DNA of 64,000 nt from Bemisia tabaci (taxonomy: Eukaryota; Arthropoda; Insecta; Hemiptera; Aleyrodidae), in the NCBI RefSeq assembly GCF_918797505.1, contig NC_092793.1:5838366-5902365 (forward strand), given 5' to 3'. How positions within the stretch are numbered: position 1 is the first letter of the stretch; each line of letters opens with the position of its first letter. The notes under the pieces are model-generated. The model ran no database searches. It worked only from the letters and a program-made list of their open reading frames with translations, and was not told the DNA's origin. Position numbers and translations under genes: made by a program. This document shows, in pieces, positions 1 through 12,079 of the stretch.

Positions 1-314
1 CATATACTAAGGGTCAAGTAATGATCAGTGTCTCCTCAGCGATGAGTCGGAAGGTCTCAAAAAAATTATTGATCCGAGATGGGCATATTTCAGAGAAGTT
101 GGGCCGATTTGATATCATACTCCTTTAAAGCGATGGATCCAATAAACGTGTTCAGGTCATCATACCTTATAGGTATTTATTTATTTATTTTTTTTTTTGT
201 GAAAAAAGTTGGGATGTTTGGTATATTGCATGGGCATGAAAGAGAAAATTGGGCCGTTTTGATATCATTTCCTTTTATATGATGAATCCAAACGGTACTG
301 CCATCATATTTTTT

Positions 315-356
315 GGGTGCTTGGTTTTTTTTTGGTAAAAAAAAAACCAAGCACCC
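315..356. repeat. Perfect hairpin
   Basis: GGGTGCTTGG plus a T run, then GGT, then an A run plus CCAAGCACCC: stem of about 19 bp with a very short loop. Unassigned. Confidence 0.8.
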
Positions 357-932
357 TTGTTTGGGTAATTAGTGACATTTTTTGGATTGGGCCGAAATTT
401 TGTACAAAAATCATATTTTTGTTTTTTTGGAAGGATCTACTGTACAACGAAAAAGTGATTATTCTCCTTTCTCCGTATGAAGTAATAGATAATTGTTAAA
501 TGTAATCAATGTAACATTATTTTAAACATTTTTGATTCAAAATTTCTTCTTGCTATTTCACTCTGTAACTTGCAATCGTGACCAAATTGATATTAAATTA
601 ATAATGGAAATGTAATTCTCATGTATAGCACGAAAAATCAAGTATTGATTGATACAAATTGTAAAAGCTCAGGAACAATTTTGGAACGGTTCTCTAGCTG
701 TTCCTGTCAAGTTCATCCATAGGTTAATTACAACTGACCTCTTTTGATGAAAAAAAGTTACTAGGTCAATTTTCCTAAAATACTGATTATGTAACCGTTC
801 ATATCTGAGTTTGCAGTCTGAACTGCGTGCAGTCTTAGCAAATGGTAAACATAAAGTTATTTATCCAATCGTTTTCTCAAAATCGTTAAAGCTACTACAC
901 AACACTGAAAAATGTTCCTAAACGTTACTCGA
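357..932. other. AT-rich, no feature seen
   Basis: No open frame of note and no paired repeat. Two diverged direct copies of GTTGGGCCGATTTGATATCA-type sequence lie just upstream, at about 100-275. Confidence 0.5.
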
Positions 933-1190
933 CATATCAGTGCCCTAGAGCCAAAAGGTACCCAACTCCAGTTTAGCTTTTTCGAGATAATAGGGAAAAT
1001 CGAACGTCGTAGCCTCACTGATTCCAATGTAAATTGCAATTTTTGAAACTCCGGCTCTCATAACTGGCGCGAGATAGGGCTACCATGTTTTCCACATGCG
1101 GAACCGTTATAGGAGATTTTCAAAACGACACTAACTCGATTTTTCCAATTATGTGCGGTAGGTACCTTTTGGTTCTGTGGTACTGATATG
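933..1190. mobile_element. Inverted-repeat element (~258 bp)
   Basis: CATATCAGTGCCCTAGAGCC with AAAAGGTACC at the left and GGTACCTTTTGG with TACTGATATG at the right. The middle is unrelated. Confidence 0.55.
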
Positions 1191-1394
1191 ATATGCTTCG
1201 TGTTACATGAGAAATTAAACTCCAATGACCAGAAAATGGAGGAAATTTCATACCTTTACACAATTGAAGATTATCAGCAGTCTCATCTTGCATAGATAAA
1301 TATAATCGTGAAATTTTATCATAATAAGAAGCAAGACCGCGGAAATTTCATTCTGTAGAATCAGCTACTACGCGAAAATAGTCCTGTTACAACC

Positions 1395-2087
1395 CTGTCA
1401 TGCTGAGGAAAAACGTGGTATGAACCTTCAGACATTATCAAATCTTTTTTGAGAAAACACAAATTTTCAGGAAAACTTGTGAATATATTTTCTTCCAATT
1501 TTTGGGCGGATTACATTCGCAATTTGGCCTGAAGTATCTGACAATTCGGAGGGAAGATATCCATGACATATCTAAAGTAGTTCACCTTCTTTCGGGAGAA
1601 ATTTGTCAACGTTCGAATGTTCATGTGGCATTCTTCCTTAGCACGGCCTAGAGTACCTTTATAGACAGAGTATGGCCATTTCTGTTCCGGTTTTTCATTG
1701 GTCGCGAGCGAATAGGCTGACACGATGCTCTTAGGGCCGTAAGTAAACAAACAAGATGGCTGTTATCAGCAAGCAAGATTGAGGTTATGCACATCTTACA
1801 TCCTCCTGTGATAAAGGTGAAAGGCGATTTAACAATGTTTTCGTGTTTTTTTCGTGTGTTATTCGTAGATATGCTAGTTTAAAATGTTACTGATGTATGA
1901 TTGACATTTTTGTCAAATTTAGATTCTTATCGATGTTACGGTGAGCCGCCATCTTGTTTGTTTATTTACGGCCCTAAGAGCATCATGAAGCCTAAAACTC
2001 GTTGACCAATCAAAAAGCGGAACAGTTTTCCTGTAGTAAAAAGATACGAATGGCCATACTCTGTCTATAAAGGTACTCTAGCACGGC
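1395..2087. mobile_element. Element A1, interrupted by element W
   Basis: Family A: about 252 bp, inverted ends CTGCCGTGCTAAGGAAGAAC, then CGCCGTATGAACCTTCAGGC and a GTTGCCAAATTTCC segment. A1 runs 1395-1647 and its last bases (CACGGC) reappear after W at 2082-2087. Confidence 0.75.
1648..2081. mobile_element. Element W: 434-bp foldback MITE in A1
   Basis: Inverted ends CTAGAGTACCTTTATAGACA and its complement, with arms of about 140 bp including AACAAACAAGATGGC. The flanks are CACGGC at 1642-1647 and 2082-2087, a 6-bp duplication in the terminal repeat of A1. Confidence 0.85.
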
Positions 2088-2477
2088 CAACGCACTCGCG
2101 AACGGGGAAGTATCGGCAAATTTTTCGGGGGCCCCGCGAAAAACAATCCGCTGTCAAGAGCTTGTCAGGCAATGTCGAGTGTAAGTTTATTTTAAATTTG
2201 ATCGCATTTACGGGGGATCGTCAACTGTGACTGTTGGATGTAATCGCTTGTCAATTTCTACGAGCCGAAGCTCACACACATGTCGCTCCTCGAAACGAAC
2301 AGAGCTAGCTCGACGGAGAAAGGATCGGCACATCCAATCGCGTTGGCAGCATTGCGAATTGAGGCGCGGGAAAAAATGTAGTCTGCGGCTTGTCGCACTG
2401 TCAGCCCAATCAAACGTTTGACAGCCCTCCCCCCCCCCCCCCCGACGTTTTTCCGGCTTTAATTCACTCGCCTACTC

Positions 2478-2732
2478 TGTCAAGCTGAGAGAAAACGTCG
2501 TATGAGCGTAAAGGCGTTGCCAAATTTCCTTTTATAAAAACCGAATCCCTTAGTAAACTTATGAATATAATTGTTTTCCAGTTTTTAAGAAAATTTTGTT
2601 CGCAATCTCCCCTAATGTTCCTGAGATTCTCGAAGGAAAATATTTATAACTTTCCTTAAGAATGAACATTTCTTCGGAGGAAATTTGGCAACTCTGGAAT
2701 TTTCATACAATGATTTTTCCTCAGGACGGCAG
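2478..2732. mobile_element. Element A2
   Basis: A diverged family A copy: TGTCAAGCTGAGAG at the left, CAGGACGGCAG at the right. The flanks TACT and CACT agree at 3 of 4 bases. Confidence 0.75.
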
Positions 2733-2932
2733 CACTCCATCCTGAGTGAAATCAAGGCGCAACGGAGCGAGGCGTAGTTCGCGTATGCAGTCACTTGTGT
2801 AGCCAACATAAGAGAATTCTCAGGATTCTCGGGGTTGAAATGAAGTGACGTTTTGTGGAATGTGCGAGCGGAGAAGTGAAACGCACTTTGCATCTTGCAC
2901 TTGGCATCTGAGCCATCAGATGGATGCATACT

Positions 2933-3186
2933 CGTCGTTTCCGTCACGAAAGAACGTAACTTCATTTCAATGTTGCAAAATTTCCCCTCGCAAATTGCAT
3001 TTTAACTAGGAGGATCTGGGGCATTCCTAACTGAAAATTTCACTGATTTTCCCTCAGATTAGATTCAAACATTTGACAAATGTTTGATAAAAATTGCAGA
3101 GGTACAACTTTGCAAAATAAATGAATTGTCTGAGTCAATTTGGCAACCTTGGAATAGAGCTACGTTCTTTCGTGCAGGGGATGACG
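2933..3186. mobile_element. Element K1
   Basis: Family K: about 253 bp, ends CGTCGTTTCCNNNACGAAAG and the inverse. The exact 4-bp duplication is TACT (2929-2932, 3187-3190). Confidence 0.85.
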
Positions 3187-3413
3187 TACTATGCCTGTCT
3201 GTTTCTCACCAATAAATGCTCTCCTTTCGAGATTATGCTTTGAATAATTCGCGCGCTGGATCCACGGTGACTTGCAGCGAGAATAAGTCGATCTTATCAT
3301 ACGCTTTAGCTTAAAGATTACTTAAAAATAGACGTGCGTATGCTGAAAGGAAGTAGAAACGTGAAGGAAAGATGGGGTGGGCTGCTGGGCTCGTTTGAGC
3401 TGCATAAGAAACA

Positions 3414-3622
3414 CCATTGAAAAAAAAAGTGAAGTTGATTTAACATTCTGGATGTAAAAAAAGTGTGCGAAAACTTACAAAAAACTGAATTAACTGCTAC
3501 AGCAGTTACTTTAACAATGTCAAGATGTAAAACTAACTGCCGTAGCCGGCAATTCAGCATTCTATGAGTTCTCGCACACTTTTTTTACATCCAGAATGTT
3601 AAATCAACTTCACTTATTTTTC
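3414..3622. mobile_element. Element B1, intact foldback MITE (~210 bp)
   Basis: Arms containing AGTGAAGTTGATTTAACATT and GGATGTAAAAAAAGTGTGCG appear inverted at both ends. The centre is GCAGTTACTTTAACAATGTC. Open frames here only reflect the palindrome. It is the empty-site reference for B2/C3. Confidence 0.85.
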
Positions 3623-4189
3623 GGCGCTTTTAAAAGTGGACGTGATTTTTTTGAGGAGAATGGGGAAGTGGAATTTTGCCTTAAATCAAAAGGAACTAAG
3701 CGCCAAAATATGCCAACTGATGAGCCGTGAAAGTATTTAAAAGTGTATGCAAACGCAATATTTTGAGCATAAAAAATTGCCCGACTTGACTTTGTTTGTT
3801 AACTTAAGTTATTTCTCATTCAACGTGAGCTATACGGGACGTTTGAGATGCCGCTGGTACCAGGGTGTCATTTTCCCTCCAACGATTTTACACAACGTTA
3901 TTTTTCCCATCAACAGGCAATGTCGGTTCATCATACCAAAAACTTCAGCCATCTAGACGCACTTATAAATGACGCGGTCTTAATGCACGTTTTCAATAAG
4001 CAATAAGCGTGACCCTACCGGACGCACCCTTATGCAGTAACCCTGAGTCGTTAGAGAAAGGTGTTTTCATAAATTAGAGGAACCTAAAACGGTTCCTCTC
4101 CATCATATTCCATGATTTTATATCTCTTTCTCACCATAGTATTTTACATCGTTGGATCATAAACTCGTCAAGCTGCTTTTAGGATACTA

Positions 4190-5534
4190 CTACCTACCGA
4201 CAACAGCCAAATCCTAGAGCGCCTTCAATGTCTTGTATATACATCACGGGCATCCTCGGAGCTCGAATAGTTGCATATTGAGAGTTCATCTTTATTTTTT
4301 TATGTTTGACAAGTGCAGAGGTCACTTCTACCACAAAGAATTGACCTTCGAAGAACTCCAAGTGCGCTAGTTCTTAATGGACCACTAGATAAGGTACGAA
4401 TTTCAGCATTCTGATACATGTTTCTTAACCAAAATTTTACGTAAAACACGATGCACACAACGAAAATTACCAAAACTAACTCCTTACGAAGATATTTAAT
4501 GATTCCTAATGCGTGAATTCAAACCACCCGCTCATGAAAACTCAATGCTCTACGTGATTCACATCGCGCGCTAAACGTTATCATGACAGTCTCTGCGATA
4601 TAAAAATGTGGCAACCTCAATCTTGACGCTTTGGTTCAGTTATAGCAAATTGCTAATAGTTTGAACAACACATGATGGGAAATGAACATTGCTCGATTGA
4701 GAAGCTTGCTGAAACCGTTGTAGTGGGCGATTTGACTCACGTAGAGCTTTGAGTTTCTTGTGAGCGGGCAGTTCAAATTCCTCGTAACCAATGTGAAATA
4801 AAAACTTTAATATCTTCGTAAGGAGTTAGTTTCCGTAATTTTCGTTGTGTGAATCGTTTTTTACGTGAAATTCTGGTTAAGAAACATGTATCAGATCGCT
4901 TAAATTCGTACCTTGTCTAGTGGTCCATTCTGACAATAAGGGAACCGATAGCAAAATTGAACCGTCTGAGTTTGTTTTCGACAAATGATCCAGTGATTTT
5001 GGATGGAAACCTGACAACCATTCTTTTGCGTCAACGCTGACAACTTCTTTCCGACAACAGCCAAATACCGGAGCGCCTCCAAAGTGTTGTATAGGCATCA
5101 CGGACATCCTCGGAGCTCGAATAGTTGCATCGTGGGAATTTCATCGCGAATTTTTTTGCGTTTGCCAAGTGCAGACGTCACTTCTACCACAAAGAATTGA
5201 CCCTGGAAGAACTTTAAGTTCTAAATTCTGACAATGAGGGAACTGATAGCAAATTTAGCCGTCTGAGTTTGTTTTCGACAAATGATCCAGTGATTTTGGA
5301 TTGAAATCTGACGACCATTCTCTTCCGTCAACGCTGACAACTTCTCTCCGACAACAGCCAAATATCGAAACGCCTTCAAAGTTTTGTATATGCATCACGC
5401 ACATCCTCGGAGCTCAAATAGTTGCATCATGGGAATTTCATCGTTATTTTTCTGCGTTTGCCAAGTACAGAGGTCACTTTTGCCACGAATAAGTGACCCT
5501 GGTAGAACCCCGAGTGCTCTAAGTTCTAAACGCA
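4190..5534 (+). repeat. E repeats: ~300-bp units in tandem, first split by D1
   Basis: Three successive units carry TTCTGACAATNAGGGAAC, AATGATCCAGTGATTTTGGA, CCGACAACAGCCAAAT and CTCGGAGCTCGAATAGTTGC. They cover 4190-4377 (partial), 4928-5226 and 5227-5534. A fourth partial unit continues after element F (6966-7075). The array was therefore hit by D1 and by F. Confidence 0.75.
4378..4927. mobile_element. Element D1 (550 bp)
   Basis: Inverted ends TGGACCACTAGATAAGGTAC and the complement. Arms of about 270 bp include CATGTTTCTTAACCAAAATT and AGAGCTTTGAG. Removing it restores the E repeat join almost exactly, with no evident duplication. Confidence 0.8.
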
Positions 5535-5538
5535 GACA

Positions 5539-6965
5539 CACAGCTGGTCTTAACGACTTTAAATTTTTTGACGAGTCACAAGCAAAAACTCTTCAGATTC
5601 TTGAAGTAGAGTGTCTACTGAGTCATTTAAGCCAAAAAGAAAAAAATTCTGTCGAGCTCCTGGAAAATAAAGTCGATTTAAAGGTATTTTTGGGCTAAAA
5701 TAGCCAAATTACCCATAGCAAGGCCCGTCATATTATTTAAAAACTTGTTTTCTTCCTGGGTATAATGCCCAAGTTTCTTAAACATGCATATTTTAAGCCT
5801 CCGATTACTTAAACTACCAATTTTAACCATATGGTAAATTTTGGGGGCCTAAAATGAGCCCTCAGAGCCAAAAATCGCAAACATTTTTGAAAACTTCGGA
5901 TTTTCAGGGGGTGTTTTTTTTTTAACGTTGTTTTTTCTACAGTCGTCAATGAGTAACTCTGAAGGGCATTTTCGATTACATAATTGAAATTTTGACTGTT
6001 CAGGTGAAGGGGGAAGGGGGCACCAGGCTTTGCTTTGCCATTCTCACAGTTTCTGAAAACGCTTGAAAATGCCCTATTACTGCCCTACTACGAGATGCAT
6101 GGAAACCTTGATCTTACTGCGCGCGCTAACGGATCCTTGCTTTTCGCGTGATGGCAGTCCGTTGTACAGTAGATCCGGGCATTTGCAATAAAACATTTGG
6201 CGGTCTTTAGCATTACATATAAATGGACATGTTTATGCTACAAGTTTATCCTGCAAATGCCCGGATGCGAAAAGCAAGGATCCGGTAGCGCGCGCAGTAA
6301 GATCAAGGTTTACATGCATCTCGTAGGGAGGAGGAGGGGGGGGGGGCAGTAACTCCTGCTGCATATTTTATAATATCAGATACAGTAATTAATGAATAAA
6401 AAGGGATATTTCGGACTTCCAATGTAATAGGGCATTTTCAAGCGTTTTCAGAAACTGTGAGAATGGCAAAGCAAAGCCTGGTGCCCCCTTCCCCCTTCAC
6501 CTGAACAGTCAAAATTTCAATTATGTAATCGAAAATGCCCTTCAGAATTACTCATTGACGACTGTAGAAAAAACAACGTTAAAAAAAAACACCCCCCTGA
6601 AAATCCGAAGTTTTCAAAAATGTTTGCGATTTTTGGCTCTGAGGGCTCATTTTAGGCCCCCAAAATTTACCATATGGTTAAAATTGGTAGTTTAAGTAAT
6701 CGGAGGCTTAAAATATGCATGTTTAAGAAACTTGGGCATAATACCCAGGAAGAAAACAAGTTTTTAAATAATATGACGGGCCTTGCTATGGGTAATTTGG
6801 CTATTTTAGCCCAAAAATACCTTTAAATCGACTTTATTTTCCAGGAGCTCGACAGAATTTTTTTCTTTTTGGCTTAAATGACTCAGTAGACACTCTACTT
6901 CAAGAATCTGAAGAGTTTTTGCTTGTGACTCGTCAAAAAATTTAAAGTCGTTAAGACTAGCTGTG
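5539..6965. mobile_element. Element F: 1.43-kb almost complete palindrome
   Basis: The sequence from CACAGCTGGTCTTAACG at 5539 is repeated in reverse complement up to 6965. The arms are about 640-730 bp and meet around a short spacer near 6190-6250. The right arm carries an extra stretch of about 85 bp (roughly 6345-6425) next to a G tract. It is flanked by GACA on both sides (5535-5538, 6966-6969). The flanking E repeat is continuous across it when compared with the E copy at 20093-20330. Both arms translate to the same 49-residue stretch (5552-5698 plus, 6806-6952 minus), which I do not recognise. Confidence 0.85.
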
Positions 6966-7269
6966 GACAATCGGGGAACCGGAAGGAAAACTGGAATTAT
7001 TTTCGACGAAGGATCCAGTGATTTCGGATGGAAATGTGACAACCATTCTTTTGCATCAACGCAGACAACTTCCTTGAGTTTCTTGATTTTTGGCTCGAGT
7101 TGGCTCTGCATCGGAGCGTGACCGCGGCTCCCGATGATTCCGCACTTAACATGAAAAAGGAGCAAGATCCATCAATTTTTGTCTCGCAGACTGTGGAGCA
7201 GCGTTGCCGCTTTTCCGGTCGGAACAAATGTAATTCACACAGTTTCTCGTGAGATACCTTGCATTTCTG

Positions 7270-8135
7270 CAACAGGGTTGAACAACGGAAGGGGGTGGCG
7301 TTTCGCGGACCGCAGAGTAATTAAAAAGTAGGTAAAACCGACTTACGGCGAGGCTCCAGTCCCAATCACTGATTAATCATTGTCATCTCTATAGACTTCC
7401 GACCAGGGAGTTATTTTTCACTCGTGGTAATTACATGCTTTTTAATTAATTAGAGCCATCCTCTTTCGCCTCTGCCGTCCAAACCTATTAACTCGTGCTT
7501 GCCTTTTCCCTTCAGTCCTCAACGACAGAAGCGGATCCAGCGATTAGGCAACACCGGATTTCCTCCATTTAAACCTATGTTAAATAATCGATTCTTGTCG
7601 GAGCATATGGCCCCTCCAAAAATCGATACAATTCCATAGGGTAAAATGGAGAGAAATAATGTTACCAATTTGCTGGATCCGCCAATGTTTAACCAGCACC
7701 TTCTCCCGAATATGCTGAGGACGAAAATCAAACATTCATCCACCATTCAAGGAACTGTCACCTAACAATAAGGTGCGATACACATGATGAGCCCTTTAAG
7801 GGATTAGATTTGGGCTAAAGAAGGGAATCACTGAAATCTAGCAGCCAGATTGACCACAAAATGAGGTACAAAAAGCATTATCATGTGTGTTATCTCTCAG
7901 AAATAAGGAAGAAAGTGGATCGATTCTGATTTGGTCAACCTGGTCCAATTGTTTACTGCTTCTACACATAATTAAAGATGAATGTCGCGTGCACTTATCG
8001 TTTTCTGGCAAAAATGTGTCGATTCCTCAAAGTTCTAAATCGATCAGAGGATCTAGATACTTTTAGATCTTTCTTTTTTAAGATAATTAAGCTGTTACAT
8101 GTGTCAGAAATTTGCAATTTAAGTACTGATTCCTA
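7270..8135. other. Mostly unique intergenic DNA
   Basis: No gene recognised. A weak inverted pair (CGGATTTCCTCCATTTAAACC type; ATCGAT-rich) near 7540-7690 may be an old family I relative. Confidence 0.4.
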
Positions 8136-8139
8136 CGTA

Positions 8140-8540
8140 AAATTTCACGAGAAACACGACGGTGCCACATTTTTTCTTTGCAATTAACTCCAAAGCTCAA
8201 AGAAGCTCTCAAAGTTCAGGCCGTAATGGAGAGGATATCACACGCTACCCTAAGAGTCCACCTCTATATCAAAACAAACTTTCTATGCAAAGATTGGGAG
8301 CAAATACATCAACAGAGTTGCCACTTTGTTTGGGGACTCCAAAACTGACAACGAGGCAACCCCTCTAATGATTTTGCTTCCTATCTTCGCATGGAGAGTT
8401 TGTCTTGATGTAGAAGTGAACTCTCAGGGTAGAGTGAGATATTTCCTCCATATTGACCTTAACTTTGAGAGCTTTTTCTGAGCTTAAGAGCGTTGATTTT
8501 GGAGAAAACCAGTGGCTCTATTGTGTTTCTCGCGAGAATG
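8140..8540. mobile_element. Element L1 (~400-bp foldback)
   Basis: Arms with CGAGAAACACGACGGTGCCA, GTCCACCTCTATATCAA and GCATGGAGAGTTTGTCTTGA are inverted about a centre near 8335. L2 is a better-preserved copy. Confidence 0.7.
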
Positions 8541-10059
8541 TATGTAAGAAAAAGTACTTAAATCGCAAATTCCTCACGCATGCAAGAGCTTCATTGTATT
8601 GCCTTTTTTCAAAAATGCCTGTTCATCATATGTCTGTTTGGAAATTCAAAAGTTCGGAAACGCACAGAAGGAAAATAAATTCTAAGAAATAGCAGATAAA
8701 AAGCATCAGAAAACAGTATGCATATCCGTCGGTGTCTTTTACAAACTCACATTGCCCCTCATTCAGAGTTCTGTCAAACTTTAGCATCGTAAGCAGCTTA
8801 TTGCGATGAGAACAAGGAGAAAAAAAGAAACTTATTTAAATGAGCATTCTTGAGCCCGGGGAAACTAGTTGATTGTGCTCGAATAAAAGGAAAAGCGCAC
8901 GGCGTACAAGCATGTTTACGCCTTCAAATAAACACAGAAGACGTTGGCTTTTCAATTCATTGTCGTTGAATGGATTGAAGTTCCATTCACAAAAAGGGAA
9001 TTTCGCACATAAATTGAACTTTCTGGTACAGGAGGACTCATCACGAAGAAGTTGGTTCTTTTGTGCGGCTCCCCCTTCAAAAAGAACGCTCGTTCGAGGG
9101 AACCCGGAAAGCATCTGAAGTTTTGCTCGATGAAGGCAAGGTCACCAAAGAAATTTCCAGTTGAAGAGAGACTTAGAATTAAAAGTAATGGAACACACAC
9201 TAAGAGGTAAAGGAGGCGTAATTTGCATTTAAGGAGAACCTTAAACACGCCTTAAACGAGCTCAACAATACCTCTGATATGCCCCGGCAATGCGTCTCCA
9301 TTCAAACTGGATTCGAGTCGTTAGTTAAGCTCACGTTCCCGTTAAAACTTTTCTCTCCTGTCTCTGAGAATCCCTCGCCACCCTCATCCGACCGTCCCTC
9401 TCGCTCGCTAACCCATGGTCTCTTCAACTTTAGTTCCCATCGCAAACCCTCGTATACTACTATTCGTATACGTATACTATTATCCCATGCTGAGGCACGC
9501 TCTCTTTCGATGACGACTTCAAACATGTCAACGAGTTGTCGAGTACGTTTAACGCAAAAACAAAACAAAAATGACCTGTAATTTACAACAGCACAGTGAG
9601 AAAAAGTAACCAAAAGCTCTATGTTAATATGGGAAGTAAAACACAAAGTATAGCTGTTGGTTGATTTTTTTATGTATTAGTTTTCCTTGTGTCAAATCAA
9701 CCATATTTTTGTGTTGAAAATCTACGATCTCGTTAAATTTTAGTCGCCAGCTTCCAGAATCGCTCATAGCCGCTCGGAAATCGCGACCCCGACAACGGGG
9801 ACAAAGACAAGAGTACACGCTTTCGGCAGACACTTTTTTTCAAGTTTCAGGGCAACATGTTGCTCAAATTTTGCGGGGAAAAATGTAAAATACAGTTAGG
9901 GCTATTCTGGTCAAATCCGTTCAAGAGTTGCATGTGTCGCCATTAAAATGATATCTTCATGGAACTTCCCTCCACCCGCAAAATACGAACTCGTTATAAA
10001 CAGCATTTTTCCCTATCAAAGGAAAACAATTTCAAACCCCTAGGTACATATACTTTATT
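8541..10059. other. Unique intergenic DNA
   Basis: Overlapping short open frames on both strands at 8836-9248 and 9279-9646 carry no recognisable domain. No clear repeats. Confidence 0.4.
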
Positions 10060-10307
10060 TGGACCGAGTTTTTCAGAAAAAACCAACCTGCATTAAGTTG
10101 AAACTGAGAAAAAGAGGTTTGAAGTTTTATTCCTCCAACAGACTCAATACAGAAAATAAACTTTAACACCTGTTTTCATGAACCAATTTTTATTTTTCGA
10201 CTTTGAGTTTTTGGCAGAAGGAAATATACGACTAGCGGAACTCAAAAACATTATGAGTTCAGTTTCTCAAAAACGTGGGTTGGTTCCTTTCTGATAAACT
10301 CGGTCCA
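10060..10307. mobile_element. Element G1, intact 248-bp MITE
   Basis: Inverted ends TGGACCGAGTTT and AAACTCGGTCCA enclose two arms sharing CATTAAGTTGAA-type and GACTTTGAGTTTTTGGCAG-type sequence. It has no coding capacity. It is the empty-site reference for G2. Confidence 0.8.
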
Positions 10308-10429
10308 TTTATCCCTAACGTTACAAAATAGGTATTTTTGATTGTCTTTCAATCAAATTTGGCATATTTTATTAAAATTAAGTGCTTTGAAATTTCCACC
10401 CTCAAAAATCCTGCTATATATACTACCAC

Positions 10430-10860
10430 GGAGCAGAAAGTAAATTTGGCATACCAATCTCGTGTAGGAATCCGCGAAAAGCACGAATGCTCCCCGTAAC
10501 TTCATGATGTTCATTCAAATCGTCGAAACGTGATCTAGAGGGAAGCACCCCCCAGCATCTCCTACCATTCCTCCCCCGCTCTGCCCCTCCCCGCCCCCCC
10601 GCACTCCCACGCACAACCAGCCCGGCAAACCACGCCACTTATCTTACACACGTTCCGAGCTCCGCCAACATATTTTCGTGTCTGTTCTCAGCTCTCGTCC
10701 GCAACCCTTGCGCCTCCCCCTTCGCCCTGCCGCGGGGCAGCGAAATTTAATTTTCTGTAAATGCATTCCGGGAAGTTATTCCCCCCGGACTTCAAATACA
10801 TCCGTGTAATTAGGCCTTAACCCCCTCCCCTTCCTTCCGCTCCCGTTAGAGATGCGCCGA
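10430..10860. other. GC-rich unique island
   Basis: Pyrimidine-rich, C-rich stretch (10540-10740), then a mixed segment around GCGAAATTTAATTTTCTG and TTCCGGGAAGTTATTCC. No coding signal was convincing. It could be a conserved non-coding or promoter-like segment. Confidence 0.35.
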
Positions 10861-11034
10861 AATTCTCACCGGTCAGAACAGACGAGCAATTAAGACCGTA
10901 GAAGGAGAGTGAATTTTCATAAAGGCGTCACTGAATTTAGAATTGGTTTATTTCTCACACAATTTTCAATAATTTAAATGTTCTGGACTTCGTAAATGCA
11001 TAAATCTCTTGTCAATTTATAACTTGTGACCTAC

Positions 11035-11255
11035 TCTGGTGTGCTTTTGGAAAACGCCGTATGAGCCTTTAGACGTTGCTACATTTCCTTCAATAAAACA
11101 CGGATTTTAAATATTTTACTTCAAACTTTTCGAACAATTTTTTTTCGCAATTTTACCTACGATATCTGCAAATATGCATGACTTTTTTCAATAAAAGAGG
11201 TTTTTATCCGGGTCAATGTGGCAACTCTCGAATGTTTACACGACGTTCTTCCCTA
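11035..11255. mobile_element. Element A3 (diverged)
   Basis: AACGCCGTATGAGCC and GTTGCTACATTTCC on the left; CAACTCTCGAATGTTTACAC and GACGTTCTTCC on the right. The right end abuts the next MITE. Confidence 0.65.
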
Positions 11256-11491
11256 CACGGAAAAAATTAAATTGCTGATTGAACAATTCAATTGCTAAAA
11301 ACAGTGACTGCAATGTTCCAACGTAGATTTTACGACAAATTAATGCTACTTTAACCCCCCCCCCCCCGTAGTTAAATTAGCTTACAATAGTGGTTAAAGT
11401 AGCATTTTTTTTGTAAAATCTAAGTTGAAACATCGCAGTCACTTTTTTTTAGCAATTTAATTGTTAAATCAGGAATTTAATTTTTTCCGTG
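11256..11491. mobile_element. Foldback MITE with CACGGAAAAAATT ends
   Basis: CACGGAAAAAATTAAATTG at the left and its complement at the right. Inner arms share AGTGACTGCAATGTTCCAAC-type sequence. The centre carries a C tract. Confidence 0.75.
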
Positions 11492-11824
11492 TAGCAACTG
11501 AGCCAATTTAGTTTTGCGCAGGTTTGGGCGAGTAGTTTTTAATTTTGTTAAATGGCAGATTGTTAATTTTCAGATATCAGTTTCATAATGGAACATGTTA
11601 TCAGTTAAGACTGTTCCCATGCAATTTTAATTTCTTCTCTACCCATTATCCTCCTACTCTCATTCCCTCTCCGAAAGCGACAACTACCTGTTGAATCTGG
11701 ATTCCACTTGAATTTATCGGCTATTTTCGTCCATTTCGGGCTGCACTCGGTCCATTTGTGGTGTTTTCGACAGATAATAACGTCATCGTAGATCCCGTTG
11801 ATGCCATCATTGGAGCGGATAATT

Positions 11825-12075
11825 GAGGAGCTTGAAGGGCAAGGTGCCCAGGCTGCAGTTTTTAATAAAAATGAATTATCATGAACTCATACCTAAAACT
11901 ATTTTAAAAGTATATTCTGTGAAAAATTTAAAACTAAAATCCAACTTTAAAGCATAAAAAAGTGAGTTTAAACTTTCTTTCTGCCTTAAGGATCCATTTC
12001 ATTTTGAAGCTTTAAGCACGTATTTCCCGATATGGCAAAAACTGAACTTATTCGCCTTGTCCTCCAAGCCCCTCA
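11825..12075. mobile_element. Element X1
   Basis: Ends GAGGAGCTTGAAGGGCAAGG and CCTTGTCCTCCAAGCCCCTC are inverted. The interior, including ACTTTCTTTCTGCC and AGGATCCAT, matches X2 directly. Confidence 0.65.
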
Positions 12076-12079
12076 TCAT

